Source: DUAL01 sp964452095 (GTDB lineage: Bacteria; Bacteroidota; Bacteroidia; Flavobacteriales; BACL11). Taken from it: a stretch of 33,070 bases of DNA. The notes under the pieces were generated by a model. It did no database searches, was not told where the DNA came from, and saw only the letters and a list, made by a program, of their open reading frames with translations. Location of the stretch: positions 1-33,070 of the forward strand of contig CAYVKX010000007.1 of assembly GCA_964452095.1 (NCBI GenBank), in the 5' to 3' direction. Positions within the stretch are counted from its first letter, which is position 1. Each line of letters starts with the position of its first letter. Positions 16,762 through 24,408 of the stretch are shown piece by piece. The position numbers were made by a program, and so were the translations under genes.

Positions 16762-18027
16762 ATGAAAACACTATTTGATAAAGATACTTGGCAAGAAATT
16801 TTCAGCTCTATTGGGCAGAATAAAGTGCGTACCATCATTACTGTTATTGGGGTGCTATGGGGTATCTTTTTATACATTGTTTTATCAGGAGCAGCCAAAG
16901 GAATTGACAATGGTTTTGAACGCCAATTTGAACGCATTTCTTCCAATAGTTTATTTATTTGGGGGCAATCAACTTCTGTACCTTATGATGGTTTTAAAAC
17001 AGGAAGATGGATACATTTTAAAATAAGTGATGTAAGTGCTTTAAAAAATCGTGTTCCAGAAATTCAGTACATAGCTCCAAGAAGTGTAACGGGGGTTTTT
17101 GGGGGAGATAAAGCAAAAGTAGTAAATGGGCAGAAAAAAGGGAATTATAATATTTATGGGGACTTCCCTATTTACACAACTATTGCTACTAAAACTATTT
17201 TTGAGGGAGGAAGGTTTATTAATGAATCTGACATTCAAAATAAAAGAAAAGTATGTGTAATTGGAGAACGAACACGACAAGAATTATTCAAAGAGGGTGA
17301 AAATCCAATTGGACAATTTGTCCGTATTAATGGAATCCATTTTAGAATAATTGGAGTAAATAAATTTATTTCAGGTGGTGGATTTGATGATGATGGAGAT
17401 ATATTCATTCCTTTTACTACTTATCAAAGGCTATACAATACAGGAAAATTTGTTGACTTTTTATTAGTAGCTGCTTATCCTGATGCTGATATTGTAAAAG
17501 TAGAAGCTGATATTCGTGAAGTTTTAAAAGAATTGCACCATGTAAGCCCTAAAGACAAAAGAGCAATTGGAGGATTTAATATTGGTAAGATGTTCAAGCA
17601 AATTACTCAGTTTGCTTCAGGAATGACTTTCCTTTCTATGGTAATTGGTTTAGCTACTATTATAGGAGGAATAATTGGGATTGGAAACATCCTACTTATA
17701 TCCGTAAAAGAAAGGACAAAAGAAATAGGAATTAGGAGGGCAATTGGAGCCACTCCAAAAGAAATCAGAATACAGATAATTTTAGAATCTGTATTTTTAA
17801 CTATTATTGCAGGAATCATTGGAATTATCTTAGGGGCTTTTGTCCTATCAGGAATTAATGCCGCTACTAAAAATATGACAGATTATCCTTTTACAAACCC
17901 AACCGTCCCCATTCCTTATATATTAGGTGCCTTATTTTTAATGGTTATTTTGGGGACATTAATAGGGCTCATTCCTGCACATAGAGCAGTAAGCATAAAA
18001 CCTATTGACGCATTAAGAGAAGAATAA
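16762..18027 (+). CDS. MacB/FtsX-like ABC permease, second copy
   Basis: This 421-residue paralogue of the preceding gene has the same layout: N-terminal membrane segment (about 22-45, TIITVIGVLWGIFLYIVLSG), periplasmic domain (GENPIGQFVRINGIHFRIIGV), then three segments near the C-terminus and the coupling loop VKERTKEIGIRRAIGATPKEI. It ends AHRAVSIKPIDALREE. The ATG directly follows the TAA of the first permease (TAAATG), implying coupled translation and matched amounts. The two permeases are similar in length and motifs but clearly diverged, pointing to an old duplication and specialised halves. A gap of 98 nt separates it from the adaptor gene. Confidence 0.92.
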   Translation: MKTLFDKDTWQEIFSSIGQNKVRTIITVIGVLWGIFLYIVLSGAAKGIDNGFERQFERISSNSLFIWGQSTSVPYDGFKTGRWIHFKISDVSALKNRVPEIQYIAPRSVTGVFGGDKAKVVNGQKKGNYNIYGDFPIYTTIATKTIFEGGRFINESDIQNKRKVCVIGERTRQELFKEGENPIGQFVRINGIHFRIIGVNKFISGGGFDDDGDIFIPFTTYQRLYNTGKFVDFLLVAAYPDADIVKVEADIREVLKELHHVSPKDKRAIGGFNIGKMFKQITQFASGMTFLSMVIGLATIIGGIIGIGNILLISVKERTKEIGIRRAIGATPKEIRIQIILESVFLTIIAGIIGIILGAFVLSGINAATKNMTDYPFTNPTVPIPYILGALFLMVILGTLIGLIPAHRAVSIKPIDALREE

Positions 18028-18125
18028 ATTAGATATGAGAACACTACGCTTTGAGATATTAGACAATAGACTAAAGAAAAAAATAGAATTACAACTAAAT
18101 AAACAACAACTAACAACAAAATATT
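18028..18125. other. Operon-internal spacer with low-complexity repeated words
   Basis: This 98-nt spacer holds no ORF or hairpin that I can support. It contains imperfect repeats of attagatat, gagatattag and tagacaatagac, words that recur as the reverse complement near 23916-23944. It may be decayed dispersed intergenic repeat; see findings. Confidence 0.3.
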
Positions 18126-19244
18126 ATGAAAAAGAAAATCGGAATAGCACTTTTATTTTTTGGCATTGTATTTGCAACTGCCTTCTTTATCAAATCCAAC
18201 AGTAAATCATTAATTGATTATGAAACCACTACCCTTATAGTAGCTACTATTGAAAATAAAATAGTGGCTACAGGAAAAGTAATTCCTGAAGATGAAGTTG
18301 AAATAAAACCACAAATTACTGGGATTATTGAAAAGATAATAGTGAAAGAAGCAGAGCAAGTAAAGGCTGGAGATTTACTAGCTATCATTAAAGTTGTACC
18401 TAACGAACAAAGTCTTAACAATGCCCAGGGGAGAGTGAAAAATTCAGAGTTTATTTTACAAAATATGCAAACTGAATATGACAGAAACAAAACTTTATTT
18501 TCAAAAGGAATTATTTCAGAAAAAGAGTTTAGCAGTATTGATTTGCAATATAAACAAGCGGTACAAGATTTAGAAAATGCAAAAAGTGATTTGCAAATTA
18601 TCAAGTTAGGTTCGGCAGGTGGTTCAGGTATAGCCAATACTAATATTCGTGCAACTGTAACGGGTACTGTGCTTGAAATTCCAGTAAAAAAAGGAGACCA
18701 AGTTATCCAAGCCAATACCTTTAATGCTGGAACAACTATCGCCACTATTGCAGATTTGAACATCATGATTTTTGAAGGAAAAGTGGATGAAGCTGAAGTA
18801 GGAAAATTAACACAAGATATGCCACTTATTGTTACTCTTGCTGCTATTGAGGATAAAGAATACTCTGCCAAATTAAAATTTATTGCCCCAAAAGGAATTG
18901 AAGAAGCTGGGGCTGTTCAATTCAAAATTGAGGGAGAAGTATCTTTGGATAATGAATATTTTGTAAGAGCAGGCTATAGTGCTAATGCATCAATTGTTAC
19001 AGAAAAAAGAGACAGTGTAATTGCGATAAGTGAAGCCCTTTTACAATATGATTTAAAAACCAAGAAGCCCTATGTAGAGGTTGAAATTAGCGAACAAGAA
19101 TTTGAAAAACGAGACATTGAATTAGGTCTTTCGGATGGTGTAAATGCTGAGGTACTTTCAGGGGTTACAAAAGAGGATAAAATAAAAATTTGGAATAAAA
19201 CAGAACCAGAAAAAAGAGGAGGAGTAAGTATTGAGGTAAATTAA
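18126..19244 (+). CDS. HlyD/MacA-type periplasmic adaptor protein
   Basis: This 372-residue membrane-fusion protein has an N-terminal membrane anchor (about 4-22, IGIALLFFGIVFATAFFI). The first half of a lipoyl-like domain follows (VATGKVIPEDEVEIKPQITGIIEKIIV, about 49-78; VKAGDLLAII), then a coiled-coil hairpin (about 92-155, with ILQNMQTEYDRNKTLFSKG) and the second half of the lipoyl domain (ATVTGTVLEIPVKKGDQV, about 176-193). Beta-barrel and membrane-proximal domains follow (about 205-370). This is the MacA-like adaptor that joins the ABC permeases in the inner membrane to the TolC-like channel encoded next. The start is supported by the anchor sequence directly after the ATG. Substrate is unknown; macrolides, lipopeptides, protein toxins or lipids are all known for relatives. 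Confidence 0.92.
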   Translation: MKKKIGIALLFFGIVFATAFFIKSNSKSLIDYETTTLIVATIENKIVATGKVIPEDEVEIKPQITGIIEKIIVKEAEQVKAGDLLAIIKVVPNEQSLNNAQGRVKNSEFILQNMQTEYDRNKTLFSKGIISEKEFSSIDLQYKQAVQDLENAKSDLQIIKLGSAGGSGIANTNIRATVTGTVLEIPVKKGDQVIQANTFNAGTTIATIADLNIMIFEGKVDEAEVGKLTQDMPLIVTLAAIEDKEYSAKLKFIAPKGIEEAGAVQFKIEGEVSLDNEYFVRAGYSANASIVTEKRDSVIAISEALLQYDLKTKKPYVEVEISEQEFEKRDIELGLSDGVNAEVLSGVTKEDKIKIWNKTEPEKRGGVSIEVN

Positions 19245-19299
19245 AAAAACAATGTGCTAATTTGATGATGTGAAAATGTACCAATGAATTAATAAAAAA

Positions 19300-20604
19300 A
19301 TGAAAATAAAAAAGACATTCAAAAAAATCCTATTTTTAGGAACCATCCTATTATTACTAAGTGTAAACACACAAGCCCAAGAAGTGTGGACTTTGGAAAA
19401 ATGCGTAAAGCGTGCTGTAGATAAAAATATTTCTATTAAGCAATCTCAGGCAGATTTAAAAAGTACACGCTTAAATAAAACTACAGCTGTTGCTAAATTT
19501 TTACCAAACCTTAATTTAGGGAGTTCTCATTCTTGGAATGTCGGACTTAATCAAAATATTACAACTGGGCTTTTGGAAAATATGACGACCACCTCTGCTT
19601 CTATAAATGCAAATATGGGAATTGATTTATTTGGTGGGTTGCAAAATATACAGCAATTATACCGAGCAAACCTCAGCATTTTAGCAAGCCAATATCAATT
19701 GGCGGATATGAAGGAAAATATTTCTCTATTAGTTGCTAATTCCTATTTACAAATCTTGTTTAATCGAGAAAGTTTGGGCGTACAAAAATCCCAATTAAAT
19801 GTAGCAAATAAAGAATTAATTTTCGCACAAGAACGGCTAAAATCAGGAATTATTCCAGAGGGAGATGTGTTAGAAATTGAAGCGAATGTAGCCACAATTG
19901 AACAAAATGTAGTGGTGGCAGAAAACAACTATCGGCTTTCCAAAATTGCTTTGGCACAATTGCTACTAATTTCTGATATTGAAAATTTTGAAATTGCACA
20001 AGAAACCGACATTATTCATAAATCAGCAATACTAAGCAACAATGTAAACACAATTTATAGCACAGCCGTAGGAAAGCGAAATGATATAAAATTAGCGGAA
20101 ACAAATTTGAAGATTGCAAAGAAAGATTTAGCCATTTCTAAAGCGGGAATCTTGCCAAAATTAAGTGGTTTTTATTCTTATAATTCAAGAGTACTTTTTG
20201 ATTATCCTACCTCATTGTCTAATCAATTAGATATTAATGCAGGACAGAATTTTGGCTTACAACTCTCCATACCTATTTTTAATGGAATGACTAATAACGC
20301 CAATATCAAAAGGAGTAAAATCAATATTCAGAAATCAACCTATGCTTTGGAGCAAGTAAAATTGGATTTAGAAAATACAATTAATCAAGCATATAATGAT
20401 GCAAAAGGGTCCTTAAAAGCTTTTCAAGCAGCTGAAAAAACATTATTAGCTCGTAAATTAGCTTATGAATATGCTAAAGAGAGATTTGATATTGGAGGAA
20501 TGAATACTTTTAATTTTTTACAAGCAGGACAAAGGTATGAAGCCGCACAATCTGAGTTGATAAAAACGAAATACAATTATATTTTCAAGCTGAAAGTATT
20601 GTAA
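19300..20604 (+). CDS. TolC-family outer-membrane channel
   Basis: This 434-residue protein has a signal peptide (KKILFLGTILLLLSVNTQAQ) followed by the two-fold repeated outer-membrane efflux protein pattern: WTLEKCVKRAVDKNISIKQS at the N-terminus, long helices with ANSYLQILFNRESLG and ALAQLLLI, and in the second repeat NDIKLAETNLKIAKKDLAISKAGILPKLS, FGLQLSIPIFNG and YEYAKERFDIGGMNTFNFLQA. These are characteristic of TolC-like trimeric channels. It completes the exporter operon (ATPase, two permeases, adaptor, channel). The 55-nt spacer before it contains no clear promoter. The last residues (NYIFKLKVL) are the usual end. Confidence 0.93.
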   Translation: MKIKKTFKKILFLGTILLLLSVNTQAQEVWTLEKCVKRAVDKNISIKQSQADLKSTRLNKTTAVAKFLPNLNLGSSHSWNVGLNQNITTGLLENMTTTSASINANMGIDLFGGLQNIQQLYRANLSILASQYQLADMKENISLLVANSYLQILFNRESLGVQKSQLNVANKELIFAQERLKSGIIPEGDVLEIEANVATIEQNVVVAENNYRLSKIALAQLLLISDIENFEIAQETDIIHKSAILSNNVNTIYSTAVGKRNDIKLAETNLKIAKKDLAISKAGILPKLSGFYSYNSRVLFDYPTSLSNQLDINAGQNFGLQLSIPIFNGMTNNANIKRSKINIQKSTYALEQVKLDLENTINQAYNDAKGSLKAFQAAEKTLLARKLAYEYAKERFDIGGMNTFNFLQAGQRYEAAQSELIKTKYNYIFKLKVL

Positions 20605-20631
20605 TTTTACTTTGGTGAGCCAAGTTTGTAA

Positions 20632-20659
20632 TTGGTAGACAAAAAAATAACTATTTTCG
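20632..20659 (+). promoter_or_regulatory. Probable promoter for the glycosylasparaginase gene
   Basis: TTG at 20632-20634, a 17-nt spacer and TATTTTCG at 20652-20659 match the Bacteroidota pattern with one substitution in the -7 box. The ATG at 20664 begins only 4 nt later, so the transcript would be almost leaderless. Confidence 0.45.
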
Positions 20660-20663
20660 AAAT

Positions 20664-21644
20664 ATGAAAAAATCCCAGTCAAGAAGAAACTTTATAAAAA
20701 AAACGGCAGCAATGGGAATAGGAATTTCTGTTATACCCCAAATTTTAGCAAACACAACAACTATGGAAAATAAAGCAATTGTAATTTCCACTTGGCGGCA
20801 CGGAATAAAGGCCAACAAAGTGGCTTGGGAAATCCTAAAAAATAACGGTAGAGCATTGGATGCAGTAGAAAAAGGTGTGATGGTTTCTGAGTCCGATCCT
20901 ACTTGCACTTCAGTGGGTTATGGCGGTATGCCCGACAGGGAAGGGAATGTAACTTTAGATGCTTGCATTATGGATGAAAATGGTAATTGTGGAGCAGTTT
21001 CTTTTCTGAAAAACATAAAGAATGCTATCTCTGTTGCAAGGAAAGTAATGGAAGAAACCCCTCATATTATGCTCTCTGGTGAGGGGGCTTTACAGTTTGC
21101 AAAACAGCAAGGATTTAAAGAGGAAAATCTGCTAACTGAAAATGCAAAAAAAAGATGGAAAAATTGGCTCAAAAATCATCCCGAAAGTCAAATGTGGATT
21201 GACCAACACAACCATGATACCATTGGAATGATTGCACTAGACAAAAATGGGAATCTTTCTGGAAGTTGTACTACTTCTGGTTTGGCTTGGAAATATTATG
21301 GCAGAGTTGGCGATTCTCCGATAATTGGTGCTGGAATGTATGTAGATAACAAATATGGTGCTGCTTGTGCTACCGGAAAAGGAGAAGCCGTAATCAAAAT
21401 GGCTGGCTCTTTTCTTATTGTAGAATTTATGCGTCAAGGAAAATCCCCACAAGAAGCTTGTGAATTAGCAGTGCAAAGAATTATTGAAGGTCAGCCCGAC
21501 CATAAAGATTTTCAAGTAGGATTTTTAGCTCTCAATAAAAAAGGAGAGCATGGTGCTTATTCTTTAAGAGAGGGTTTTGAGTTTGCTATTAACACAGCCA
21601 AAAAAAATGATTTTGTGGAAAGTGGTTTTGTTTTTGGGAAATAA
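20664..21644 (+). CDS. N4-(beta-N-acetylglucosaminyl)-L-asparaginase (glycosylasparaginase), exported
   Basis: This Ntn-hydrolase cleaves the GlcNAc-Asn bond left after N-glycoprotein breakdown. The 326 residues align closely by eye with the secreted Elizabethkingia enzyme: VISTWRHGIKAN (Trp44), ALDAVEKGV, SVGYGGMPDREGNVTLDACI, then HDTIGMIALD with Thr176 as the predicted nucleophile exposed by autocleavage between Asp175 and Thr176. GRVGDSPIIGAG (Arg204, Asp207) and CATGKGE (Thr227, Gly228) form the substrate site. The N-terminus SRRNFIKKTAAMGIGISVIP is a twin-arginine (Tat) leader, so it is probably exported folded. It follows the exporter operon but has its own promoter-like element. It shares a plausible pathway with the PNGase F-like protein 8 kb upstream. 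All catalytic residues are present. Confidence 0.95.
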   Translation: MKKSQSRRNFIKKTAAMGIGISVIPQILANTTTMENKAIVISTWRHGIKANKVAWEILKNNGRALDAVEKGVMVSESDPTCTSVGYGGMPDREGNVTLDACIMDENGNCGAVSFLKNIKNAISVARKVMEETPHIMLSGEGALQFAKQQGFKEENLLTENAKKRWKNWLKNHPESQMWIDQHNHDTIGMIALDKNGNLSGSCTTSGLAWKYYGRVGDSPIIGAGMYVDNKYGAACATGKGEAVIKMAGSFLIVEFMRQGKSPQEACELAVQRIIEGQPDHKDFQVGFLALNKKGEHGAYSLREGFEFAINTAKKNDFVESGFVFGK

Positions 21645-21877
21645 AGATAGTTTTTAGCAGATAGTCCACAGATCGTGCCTTGTCTTTGCGGATGAAATGT
21701 AGCAATCTATTCAAAAATACTCTCTATTCCCTCAAGCGTGTGCAGATTATTGAAGTCAATCTATAAACTCACTCTTACCTCCAGTAAATTGTTTGGTACA
21801 AGTTCTTCTAAGAGAATTATTGGAATTGATTTTTTAGTGCTAAAAATCAACTAGATACTAAAGAATTTGATGTTTAA
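21645..21877. other. Convergent intergenic region between glycosylasparaginase and dusB
   Basis: This 233-nt stretch holds no supported gene. It contains a strong AT-rich hairpin at 21826-21850 (listed separately) and, at 21681-21708, a stretch resembling a decayed copy of dispersed bacterial intergenic repeats of the form tgtcattgcg...gcaatct. Nothing else was recognised. Confidence 0.4.
21826..21850. terminator. Hairpin between convergent genes, possible bidirectional terminator
   Basis: TTGATTTTTTAG (21826-21837) pairs with CTAAAAATCAA (21840-21850) as 11 base pairs with one bulged T around a very short loop. It lies about 180 nt after the glycosylasparaginase stop and 28 nt after the dusB stop (minus strand). 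The stem is seen directly; there is no classic GC-rich stem, so terminator function is inferred from position. Confidence 0.45.
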
Positions 21878-22870
21878 TTAAAACCTAACCTTTTTAAACT
21901 CCACCGCTATTTTATCTAAAGTTTCGAAAATTTCTTCTAAATTATAAGAAGTAACAAGTTTGATTCTGTATTCTTTAAAGTGGGGAATACCCTTAAAATA
22001 ATTGGTGTAATGACGTTTCATTTCGGCAATTCCAAGCACTTCACCTTTCCATTTTATAGAATGCTGCAAATGTCTTTTACAAGCTATTACTCTATCTTGA
22101 ATGCTTGGCTTTTCTAAGTGTGTATTGGTTTTTAAAAAATGTTTTATCTCATTAAAAATCCAGGGATATCCAATAGCAGCTCTACCAATCATCACTCCAT
22201 CCACTCCATATTTATCTTTCATTTGCTTTGCTTTTTCAGGACTATCCACATCACCATTTCCAAAAACAGGAATGTGCATATTTGGATTGTTTTTCACATC
22301 ACCAATTAAAGTCCAATCCGCCACTCCTTTATACATTTGCTTTCTAGTTCTACCATGTATAGAAATTGCTTTTATCCCAATATCTTGCAGCCTTTCCGCT
22401 ACTTCTACAATATATTTTGAGCTTTCATCCCAGCCCAATCGTGTTTTTACCGTTACTGGAATATTGGTTGCTTCTACAATCTCTTTAGTCATAGCCACCA
22501 TTTTTGGGATATCTTGCAAAATGCCAGCTCCAGCTCCTTTGTTAACTACCTTTTTTACCGGACAACCATAATTAATATCGATAAATTCTGGCTTTGCAGC
22601 TTCACAAATAGCAGCTGCCTTACGCATTGAATCGATATTATTTCCAAAAATTTGAATTCCAATTGGGCGTTCAAAATCATAGATATCCAGCTTCATCTTG
22701 CTTTTTGCAGCCTCTCTTATCAATCCTTCTGAGGAGATAAATTCTGTGTACATTATATCAGCTCCATTCGCCTTGCATAATGCCCTAAATGGAGGGTCGC
22801 TTACATCTTCCATTGGTGCTAATAGTAAGGGGAATTCCCCTACATCAATATTTCCTATCTTTACGCCCAT
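21878..22870 (-). CDS. dusB: tRNA-dihydrouridine synthase, DusB type
   Basis: This flavin enzyme reduces specific uridines in tRNA. The TIM barrel shows LLLAPMEDVSDPPFRALCK, YTEFISSEGLI, PIGIQIFGN, the catalytic loop INYGCPVKKV with Cys103 as general acid, GAGAGIL, VTVKTRLGWD, ISIHGRTRKQMYKG, PVFGNGDVDS and GVMIGRAAIGYPWIF (FMN phosphate site); a helical C-terminal tRNA-binding domain follows. I take the ATG at 22870 (330 residues), not the upstream in-frame ATG at 22891: the protein aligns from GVKIGNIDVG, and a TAnnTTTG -7 element lies at 22886-22879, between the two. It is divergent from the CPBP gene. Confidence 0.93.
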   Translation of the reverse strand: MGVKIGNIDVGEFPLLLAPMEDVSDPPFRALCKANGADIMYTEFISSEGLIREAAKSKMKLDIYDFERPIGIQIFGNNIDSMRKAAAICEAAKPEFIDINYGCPVKKVVNKGAGAGILQDIPKMVAMTKEIVEATNIPVTVKTRLGWDESSKYIVEVAERLQDIGIKAISIHGRTRKQMYKGVADWTLIGDVKNNPNMHIPVFGNGDVDSPEKAKQMKDKYGVDGVMIGRAAIGYPWIFNEIKHFLKTNTHLEKPSIQDRVIACKRHLQHSIKWKGEVLGIAEMKRHYTNYFKGIPHFKEYRIKLVTSYNLEEIFETLDKIAVEFKKVRF

Positions 22871-22886
22871 AATATTTGCAAAAATA
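22871..22886. promoter_or_regulatory. Overlapping divergent -7 elements sharing TTTGCAAA
   Basis: On the minus strand 22886-22879 reads TATTTTTG, an exact TAnnTTTG for dusB, ending 8 nt before its ATG. On the plus strand 22871-22878 reads AATATTTG, one mismatch from TAnnTTTG, 15 nt before the ATG at 22894. The two meet in the palindrome TTTGCAAA (22875-22882). Opposed promoters in a 23-bp gap would give almost leaderless messages. Confidence 0.5.
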
Positions 22887-22893
22887 CACAATA

Positions 22894-23784
22894 ATGGGAT
22901 TTAAAGGAATTTATAAAGAGAAGTCATCAGCTAGTAAAATTGGAATTTTATTTGTATTGATTTTTGTATCGGTAATTTTACATTCTATAATTGCTGTTGC
23001 TTTGGTCTATTTATTTGCAGATAATGGTTTATCGATTATTCAAAATCAGGATTTAAGCAATCAAACATCTGTTAATTATTTAAAATTTATGCAGCTTTTT
23101 AGTGGAGTAGGGCTTTTTATTACGCCAACTTTACTTTATGCTTATCTCACGGATTTCAAATTAAATTGGCATATTCATTTCAAGAGGCAAGCAATACTTT
23201 TAATAATAGCAATAATGATGTTGATTACACCTTTTATCGGGATTTTGTTAGAGTGGAATATGAGCATCCCTTTCCCAGATTGGCTACTACAATTTGACAT
23301 TAATTCTGAAGCATTTGTTGAGGCATTTTTACGAATGAGTTCTGTTTGGGATTTGCTTTTTACTCTTTTGGTAATTGCTGTAGTTCCGGCAGTTGGGGAG
23401 GAGTTATTGTTTAGAGGATATCTACAACAATCTTTAAGTAAGGTTTTTCGAAATCCTCATATTGCGATATTGATTTCTGCCTTTCTTTTTAGTGTTATTC
23501 ATTTTCATTTTCAAGGATTAATACCAAGATTTGTATTAGGAATTTTGTTAGGATATTTGTTTTATTGGAGCAACAATTTGTGGTTGCCGATATTGGCACA
23601 TTTTGTAAATAATGCACAAGCAATTATTTTTTCCTACCCAACTTTTAAGGTAGATAGTGGAGCCTATTCTGTATTGTCGGAAGCAAAAGTAGAGCCAATG
23701 ATGGCATTCTTTTCTTTTGTAGCCGTATCCTTTTTATTGTATTTGTTCTATAAAAATACTACTGCAAAGAGAGATAGAGTTTAG
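22894..23784 (+). CDS. CPBP-family intramembrane glutamic/metallo-protease
   Basis: This 296-residue polytopic protein has about eight hydrophobic segments. The CPBP (CAAX protease/bacteriocin-processing, Rce1-like) motifs are present: EELLFRGYLQQ (Glu169, Glu170, Arg174), FSVIHFHFQGLIPRFVLGILLGYLF (His203) and LPILAHFVNN (His236, Asn240). These residues form the predicted active site inside the membrane. I start at the ATG 22894 (GFKGIYKEK), not the upstream in-frame TTG at 22876, which lies inside the promoter element. Roles of the family include CAAX processing in eukaryotes, bacteriocin immunity and regulation of envelope proteins; the target here is unknown. Confidence 0.88.
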   Translation: MGFKGIYKEKSSASKIGILFVLIFVSVILHSIIAVALVYLFADNGLSIIQNQDLSNQTSVNYLKFMQLFSGVGLFITPTLLYAYLTDFKLNWHIHFKRQAILLIIAIMMLITPFIGILLEWNMSIPFPDWLLQFDINSEAFVEAFLRMSSVWDLLFTLLVIAVVPAVGEELLFRGYLQQSLSKVFRNPHIAILISAFLFSVIHFHFQGLIPRFVLGILLGYLFYWSNNLWLPILAHFVNNAQAIIFSYPTFKVDSGAYSVLSEAKVEPMMAFFSFVAVSFLLYLFYKNTTAKRDRV

Positions 23785-23847
23785 TTGCTGGTTAACAGTT
23801 GGTTATTAGACACTAGTTTTTTTCTCAATTTTTTGTGGACTGTGGGC

Positions 23848-23907
23848 AAAAAATAGTTCAAAAACGAGATATCTCACACAAGGTTCGATATGACAACTAT
23901 TTTTTTG
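23848..23907. repeat. Nested inverted repeats in a convergent intergenic region
   Basis: AAAAAATAGTT (23848-23858) is the exact reverse complement of AACTATTTTTT (23895-23905). Within the 36-nt interior are the perfect palindrome GAGATATCTC (23866-23875) and a second arm, GATAT (23886-23890... region), able to pair with ATATC. Both ends finish in A/T runs, so it could act as a bidirectional terminator between the CPBP and exbD genes. The text also resembles a variant of dispersed intergenic repeats of the form GAGAT..CTC...TTCG..ATGACA. Confidence 0.5.
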
Positions 23908-23940
23908 TCTAAAATCTATTGTCTCAATACTAATATCTAA

Positions 23941-24408
23941 TTAGTAAGTCCCTTTTCTAGTAGAATAGTTTATTTTAAGAGCGTTTGCTTTTCTTAATTC
24001 TTGCTTTACATCAATCACTGTTCCCATTTTCACCTCTTCATCAGCTTTGATAGAAACCGTCATATAAGGAATTTCTTTTTCATCATGCGATTCTCTTTCG
24101 GTGGCGATAAATTCTTGAATATCGGCAGTTTCTGCAAAAGCATCATTTAATTGAATTCTTGGTTTAGTTCCGTAAGAAGATTGTAATCTTTTTACAGGTG
24201 CTCCAATATAAATATAACTCACTAATGATTTCTTTTCCATCTTTCTAATCTCGGTAGCTTTTGGAGTGGTAACATCTACAAAAAGAGTAGTCTCTCTCAT
24301 CACTGTAGTAACCATAAAAAAGAACAAAAGCATAAATACAATATCTGGCAAAGATGCAGTTGAAATTCCTGGCGTTCCTCCTTTTGATTTTCTTTTAAAC
24401 TTACTCAT
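23941..24408 (-). CDS. ExbD/TolR-family protein, distal copy
   Basis: This 155-residue protein has one membrane segment (about 20-38, LPDIVFMLLFFFMVTTVM) carrying the essential Asp22, followed by a periplasmic domain that includes an extended insertion (ADIQEFIATERESHDEKEI) and a conserved-like SIKADEEVKMGTVIDVKQELRKA. ExbD transmits proton-motive-force energy with ExbB to TonB-like proteins. It is the last gene of a four-gene operon, and its ATG overlaps the stop of the previous exbD gene (TAATG). The C-terminus INYSTRKGTY is polar. Confidence 0.92.
   Translation of the reverse strand: MSKFKRKSKGGTPGISTASLPDIVFMLLFFFMVTTVMRETTLFVDVTTPKATEIRKMEKKSLVSYIYIGAPVKRLQSSYGTKPRIQLNDAFAETADIQEFIATERESHDEKEIPYMTVSIKADEEVKMGTVIDVKQELRKANALKINYSTRKGTY

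Noticed and set aside
18218..18871. 217-residue ORF on the minus strand opposite the MacA-like gene
   Set aside because: It is antisense to a clear adaptor gene, Ser/Ile/Phe-rich with no recognisable motif or start context; a shadow of biased codon use.
22101..22571. 156-residue plus-strand ORF opposite dusB
   Set aside because: Antisense to conserved dusB sequence, with composition typical of reverse translation of a conserved barrel; no domain recognised.
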